64,000 bases of DNA from Bugulina stolonifera (taxonomy: Eukaryota > Bryozoa > Gymnolaemata > Cheilostomatida > Bugulidae), in assembly GCA_935421135.1 (NCBI GenBank), contig OW285196.1, forward strand, positions 186,001 through 250,000, written 5' to 3'. A program made the position numbers and the translations under genes. Position 1 is the first letter of the stretch. Every line of letters begins with the position of its first letter. Positions 57,908-64,000 of this stretch are shown here, piece after piece. A model generated the notes under the pieces. It was not told the DNA's origin and searched no databases. It saw nothing but the letters and a program-made list of their open reading frames with translations.

Positions 57908-60900
57908 CATGTAACCTATACACTCTATGCATAGAATACATAGATTGCATTCTATGCATTCTATGCATAGAATACATTGAATACATAGAAGACATAGAAG
58001 ACATAGAATGCATAGAATGCATTCCATGTAACCTATACACTCTATGCATAGGATACATAGATTGCATTCTATGCATTCTATGCATAGAATACATTGAATA
58101 CATAGAAGACATAGAAGACATAGAATGCATAGAATGCATTCCATGTAACCTATACACTCTATGCATAGAATACATAGTATGCATTCTATGCATTCAATGC
58201 ATAGAATACATAGAGTACATTGAATACATAGAAGGCATTGGATGTAATCAATGTATTTTATGCATTCTATGCATAGAATACATAGATTGCATTCTATGCA
58301 TAGAATACATGATCACATAGAATGCATTCTATGCACGGAATGCATAGGTTGCATAGAGTGCATTCTATGCATTCTATGTAATCTATGCATTCTATGTATT
58401 CTATGCATTCTATGTAGTCTATGTATTGCGTAGAACACGTAGATTGCATTCTATGCACTCTATGCATTCCATGTAATCTATGCACTCTATGTATTCCATG
58501 CATTCGATTCATAGAATACATAGAATGCATTCTATGCATTCTATGCATTCTATGCTTTCTATGCATTCTATGCCTAGAATACATAGAATACATAGATTGC
58601 ATTCTATGCATTCTTTGCATAGAATACATAGAAGACATAGAATGCATTCCGTGCAATCTATGCACTCTATGCATAGAATACATAGAATTCTATGTCTTCT
58701 ATGTATTCTATGCATAGAACGCATAGAATACATTGAATACATTCTATGCATAGAATACATAGAATACATTGAATACATAGAAGGCATTGTATGTAATCAA
58801 TTTATTTCATGGATTCTGTGCATAGAGTACATAGATTGCATTCTATGCATAGAATACATTGATTACATAGAATGCATTCTATGCACTCTATGCATTCCAT
58901 GTAACCTATGCATTCTATGCATAGAATACATAGAAGACATAGAATGCATAGAATGCGTTCCATGTAATCTATGCACTCTATGCATAGAATACATAGAATT
59001 CTATGTCTTCTATGTATTCTATGCATTCTATGCATAGAATACATTGAATACATTCTATGCATAGAATATATAGAATACATTGAATACATAGAAGGCATTG
59101 TATGTAATCAGTTTATTTTATGGATTCTGTGCATAGAATACATAGATTGCATTCTATGCATAGAATACATAGAATACATTGAATACGTAGAAGGCATTGT
59201 ATGTAATCAATTTATTTTATGGATTCTGTGCATAGAATACATAGATTGCATTCTATGCATAAACTACATTGATCACATAGAATGCATTCTATGCACTCTA
59301 TGCATTCCATGTAACCTATGCATTCTATGCATAGAATACATTGAATACATAGAAGACATAGAAGACATAGAAGACATAGAATGCATAGAATGCATTCCAT
59401 GTAACCTATGCACTCTATGCATAGAATACATAGATTGCATTCTATGCATTCGATGCATAGAATACATAGAGTACATTGAATACACAGAAGGCATTGTATA
59501 TAATCAATTTATTTTATGGATTCTGTGCATAGAATACATAGATTGCATTCTATGCATAGAATACATTTATCACATAGAATGCATTCTATGCACTCTATGC
59601 ATTCCATGTAATCTATGCACTCTACGCATAGAATACATGGAAGACATAGAAGACATAGAATGCATAGAATGCGTTCCATGTAATCTATGCACTCTATGCA
59701 TAGAATACATAGAATTCTATGTCTTCTATGTATTCTATGCATTCTATGCATAGAATACATTGAATACATTCTATGCATAGAATACATAGAATACATTTAA
59801 TGCATAGAAGGCATTGTATGTAATCAATGTATTTCATGCATTCTATGCATAGAATACATAGATTGCATTCTATGCATGGAATACATTGAATACATAGAAT
59901 GCATTCTTTGCATTATATGCATTGAATGCATAGAATGCATAGGATGCATACGGCGCATTCCATGCATTCTATGTATTCTATGCATAGAATGCCTAGAATA
60001 CATTCTATGCTCTCTATGCATTCCATGTAACCTATGCATTCTATGCATAGAATACATTTAATACATAGAAGACATAGAAGACATAGAAGACATAGAAGAC
60101 ATAGAATGCATAGAATGCATTCCATGTAACCTATGCACTCTATGCATAGAATACATAGATTGCATTCTATGCATTCGATGCATAGAATACATAGAGTACA
60201 TTGAATACACAGAAGGCATTGTATATAATCAATTTATTTTATGGATTCTGTGCATAGAATACATAGATTGCATTCTATGCATAGAATACATTGATCACAT
60301 AGAATGCATTCTATGCACTCTATGCATTCCATGTAATCTATGCACTCTATGTATTCCATGCATTCGATGCATAGAATACATTTTATGCATAGAATGCATA
60401 GAATACATGTACATTGATCACATAGAATGCATTCTGTACACTCTATGCATTCCATGTAATCTATGCATTCTATGCAATGAATACATAGATTGCATTCTAT
60501 GCATTCTATGCATTCTATGCATAAAATACATAGAAGACATAGAAGACATAGAATGGATAGAATGCGTTCCATGGAATCTATGCACTCTATCCATAGAATA
60601 CATAGATTGCATTCTATGCATTCTATGCATCCGATGCATAGAATACATAGAATGCATTCTATGTAATCGACGTATTTTATGCATTCTATGCATAGAATAC
60701 ATTGATTGCATTCTATGCATGGAATACATTGAATACATAGAATGCATTCTTTGCATTATATGCATTGAATGCATAGAATGCATAGGATGCATACAGCGCA
60801 ATACATGCATTCTATGTATTCTATGCATAGAATGCATAGAATACATTCTATGCTCTCTATGCATTACATGTAATCTATGTGTTCTATCCATAGAATACAT

Positions 60901-61063
60901 AGATTGCATTCTATGCATTCTATGCATCCGATGCATAGAATACATAGAATGCATTCTATGTAATCGACGTATTTTATGCATTCTATGCATAGAATACATT
61001 GATTGCATTCTATGCATGGAATACATTGAATACATAGAATGCATTCTTTGCATTATATGCATT
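57908..61063. repeat. 12.9-kb period block D, copy 2
   Basis: Second copy of 44,989-48,144. Beyond 61,063 the match continues to the window end at an offset of 11,459 bp (equivalent to 49,605-52,541). The difference between the two offsets is exactly the 1,460-bp duplication present only in the upstream copy. Confidence 0.85.
57927..58160. repeat. 117-bp tandem subrepeat, two copies
   Basis: Units start at 57,927 and 58,044, corresponding to the second and third units at 45,008 and 45,125. The first unit of the upstream subarray is not present here. Confidence 0.8.
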
Positions 61064-61787
61064 GAATGCATAGAATGCATAGGATGCATACAGTGCAATA
61101 CATGCATTCTATGTATTCTATGCATAGAACGCATAGAATACATTCTATGCTCTCTATGCATTCCATGTAATCTATGTGTTCTATGCATAGAATGCATAGA
61201 TTGCATTCTATGCATTCTATGTATAGAATACATATAATTCTATGTCTTCTATGTATTCTATGCATTCTATGCCTAGAATACATAGAATACTTAGATTGCA
61301 TTCTATGCATTCTATGCATCCGATGCATAGAATACATAGAATGCATTGTATGTAATCGATGTATTTTATGCATTCTATGCATAGAATACATAGATTGCAT
61401 TATATGCATGGAATACATCGAATACATAGAATGCATTCTTTGCATTATATGCATTGAATGCATTGAATGCATAGAATGCATAGGATGCATACAGCGCATT
61501 ACATGCATTCTATGTATTCTATGCATAGAATGCATAGAATACATTCTATGCTCTCTATGCATTCCATGTAATCTATGCGTTCTATGCATAGAATACATAG
61601 ATTGCATTCTATGCATTCTATGCATAGAATACATATAATTCTATGTCTTCTATGTATTCTATGCATTCTATGCCTAGAATACATAGAATATTTAGATTGC
61701 ATTCTATGCATTCTTTGCATAGAATACATAGAAGACATAGAATGCATCCCGTGCAATCTATGCACTCTATGCATAGAATACATAGAT

Positions 61788-61899
61788 TGCAATCTATGTA
61801 TTCTATGCATAGAATACATAAAATACATTGATTACATACAATGTCTTCTATGTAATCAATGTATTTTATGCATTCTATGCATAGAATACATAGATTGCA
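61788..61899. repeat. 50-bp-arm inverted repeat
   Basis: The left arm at 61,788-61,837 and right arm at 61,850-61,899 are reverse complements with one mismatch, around a 12-base centre. The arms include the non-generic variant TAAAATACATTGATTACAT and its complement ATGTAATCAATGTATTTTA. The palindrome is therefore longer than the background of 16-bp palindromes and marks a junction of two oppositely oriented segments. Confidence 0.85.
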
Positions 61900-61975
61900 T
61901 TCTATGCATAGAATACATTGATCACATAGAATGCATTCTATGCACTCTATGCATTCCATGTATCTTATGCATTCT

Positions 61976-62335
61976 ATGCATAGAATACATAGATTGCATT
62001 CTATGCATTCTATGCATAGAATACATTGAATACATAGAAGACATAGAAGACATAGAATGCATAGAATGCATTCCATGTAACCTATACACTCTATGCATAG
62101 AATACATAGATTGCATTCTATGCATTCTATGCATAGAATACATTGAATACATTGAATACATAGAAGGCATAGAAGACATAGAATGCATAGAATGCATTCC
62201 ATGTAACCTATACACTCTATGCATAGAATACATAGATTGCATTCTATGCATTCTATGCATAGAATACATTGAATACATAGAAGACATAGAAGACATAGAA
62301 TGCATAGAATGCATTCCATGTAACCTATACACTCT
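61976..62335. repeat. 117/126-bp tandem subrepeat, three copies
   Basis: Copy of the 50,517-50,876 subarray at an offset of 11,459 bp. Confidence 0.8.
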
Positions 62336-64000
62336 ATGCATAGAATACATAGTATGCATTCTATGCATTCAATGCATAGAATACATACAGTACATTGAAT
62401 ACATAGAAGGCATTGGATGTAATCAATGTATTTTATGCATTCTATGCATAGAATACATAGATTGCATTCTATGCATAGAATATATTGATCACATAGAATG
62501 CATTCTATGCACGGAATGCATAGAGTGCATTCTATGCATTCTATGTAATCTATGCATTCTATGCACTCTATGCATTCCATGTAATCTATGCACTCTACGC
62601 ATAGAATACATGGAAGACATAGAAGACATAGAATGCATAGAATGCGTTCCATGTAATCTATGCACTCTATGCATAGAATACATAGAATTCTATGTCTTCT
62701 ATGTATTCTATGCATTCTATGCGTAGAATACATTGAATACATTCTATGCATAGAATACATAGAATACATTTAATGCATAGAAGGCATTGTATGTAATCAA
62801 TGTATTTCATGCATTCTATGCATAGAATACATAGAATGCATTCTTTGCATTATATGCATTGAATGCATAGAATGCATAGGATGCATACGGCGCATTCCAT
62901 GCATTCTATGTATTCTATGCATAGAATGCCTAGAATACATTCTATGCTCTCTATGCATTCCATGTAACCTATGCATTCTATGCATAGAATACATTGAATA
63001 CATAGAAGACATAGAAGACATAGAAGACATAGAAGACATAGAATGCATAGAATGCATTCCATGTAACCTATGCACTCTATGCATAGAATACATAGATTGC
63101 ATTCTATGCATTCGATGCATAGAATACATAGAGTACATTGAATACACAGAAGGCATTGTATGTAATCAATTTATTTTATGGATTCTGTGCATAGAATACA
63201 TAGATTGCATTCTATGCATAGAATACATTGATCACATAGAATGCATTCTATGCACTCTATGCATTCCATGTAATCTATGCATTCTATGTATTCTATGCAT
63301 TCGGTGCATAGAATACATTTTATGCATAGAATGCATAGAATACATGTACATTGATCACATAGAATGCATTCTGTACACTCTATGCATTCCATGTAATCTA
63401 TGCATTCTATGCAATGAATACATAGATTGCATTCTATGCATTCTATGCATTCTATGCATTCTATGCATAAAATACATAGAAGACATAGAATGGATAGAAT
63501 GCGTTCCATGTAATCTATGCACTCTATCCATAGAATACATAGATTGCATTCTATGCATTCTATGCATCCGATGCATAGAATACATAGAATGCATTCTATG
63601 TAATCGACGTATTTTATGCATTCTATGCATAGAATACATTGATTGCATTCTATGCATGGAATACATTGAATACATAGAACGCATTCTTTGCATTATATGC
63701 ATTGAATGCATAGAATGCATAGGATGCATACAGCGCAATACATGCATTCTATGTATTCTATGCATAGAATGCATAGAATACATTCTATGCTCTCTATGCA
63801 TTCCATGTAATCTATGTGTTCTATCCATAGAATACATAGATTGCATTCTATGCATTCTATGCATCCGATGCATAGAATACATAGAATGCATTCTATGTAA
63901 TCGACGTATTTTATGCATTCTATGCATAGAATACATTGATTGCATTCTATGCATGGAATACATTGAATACATAGAATGCATTCTTTGCATTATATGCATT

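Larger units (their letters stand above)
43450..64000. repeat. Right-hand satellite domain with distinct variants
   Basis: From roughly 43.45 kb the array changes character. The AGGGCGCATTC variant of the left domain gives way to ACAGCGCAT and ACGGCGCATTCC. New variants appear, such as GGATTCTGTGCATAG with TCAATTTATTT (from about 45,890), GAATTCTATGTC, and runs of AGACATAGA. The region at 16.0-17.0 kb shares some of these forms, so the split is not absolute. The hammerhead element lies in this domain. The boundary is approximate. Confidence 0.6.
55954..64000. repeat. 9-bp bidirectional satellite array, right part
   Basis: This is the same 9-bp array as on the left of the insert, resuming directly with ATGCATAGAATACATAG after the hammerhead element and running to the window end. 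It belongs to the right-hand variant family, with blocks such as GTAATCAATTTATTTTATGG and GGATTCTGTGCATAG. The sequence from 57,908 onward repeats the material starting at 44,989. No gene is seen. Confidence 0.97.

Noticed and set aside
1..64000. Hundreds of open reading frames of 60 to 814 codons on both strands
   Set aside because: They follow from the 9-bp unit. GCATTCTAT and GCATAGAAT give stops only in the GCA-TAG-AAT frame and its counterpart, so four of six frames stay open. Products are monotonous ILC/IEC or HRM/HSM/YSM strings, overlap on both strands, and have no domains or codon bias of their own.
1..64000. CRISPR array
   Set aside because: There is no constant repeat separated by unique spacers. 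The units are contiguous 9-mers in both orientations and the spacers are TCT/AGA.
1..64000. Telomeric repeat or alpha-satellite/CENP-B box
   Set aside because: The units are not TTAGGG-like and I saw no CENP-B box (TTCGTTGGAAACGGGA type). Centromere identity cannot be judged from the sequence.
44989..64000. The large repeats as assembly artefacts
   Set aside because: Kept as real for annotation because copies carry distinct substitutions and inversions. The 1,460-bp tandem copy is the one most in need of read support, since its two copies look identical.

Overview
This window is almost entirely satellite DNA. From 1 to about 55,392 and from about 55,950 to 64,000 it is one uninterrupted array of 9-bp units that occur in both orientations. 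The unit is a self-complementary box (ATGCAT or a variant such as ATACAT, ATGCAC, ATGTAA) followed by a 3-bp asymmetric spacer that is either TCT or its reverse complement AGA. Consecutive units switch orientation freely, so the array is dense with short perfect palindromes. I see no protein-coding gene, rRNA, tRNA, CRISPR array or recognisable promoter. The long open frames on both strands arise because a 9-bp unit keeps codon phase and four of its six frames lack stops; they encode only low-complexity ILC/IEC or HRM/HSM strings.

One stretch is different. Positions 55,391-55,953 hold an insert of 249-bp tandem repeats, two full monomers plus a 65-bp partial third. Read on the minus strand, each repeat carries a complete type I hammerhead self-cleaving ribozyme: a CUGAUGA core, a 5-bp stem II, GAA(A), a 4-bp stem III, a GUA cleavage triplet and a 5-bp stem I that closes exactly. 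The insert begins and ends with a ribozyme, giving three ribozymes around two linkers. It looks like a metazoan retrozyme, a small non-coding retroelement that propagates through circular RNAs cut out by hammerheads, or a related hammerhead-bearing satellite. It has no coding capacity, so any mobility would depend on enzymes supplied in trans. It interrupts the 9-bp array at a clean site whose uninterrupted equivalents exist elsewhere in the window.

The satellite has an irregular higher-order structure. A left domain (1 to about 43.45 kb) contains large repeated blocks: 1-4,586 matches 22,299-26,884; a 3.6-kb block occurs at 8,186, 27,798 and 36,503; a 1.1-kb block occurs four times; and part of the domain repeats at 4,412-bp spacing. 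A right domain (about 43.45-64 kb) uses different variants and repeats at 12,919 bp (44,989-48,144 matches 57,908-61,063). It includes a head-to-tail 1,460-bp duplication (46,685-48,144 and 48,145-49,604) that the downstream copy lacks. Homologous blocks also differ by small exact inversions (3, 18, 19, 40, 44 and 45 bp), which suggests repeated flipping of palindrome-bounded segments.

Organism: a eukaryote, most likely an animal, judged from the megasatellite architecture and the type I hammerhead in short tandem repeats. The sequence does not let me name a species.
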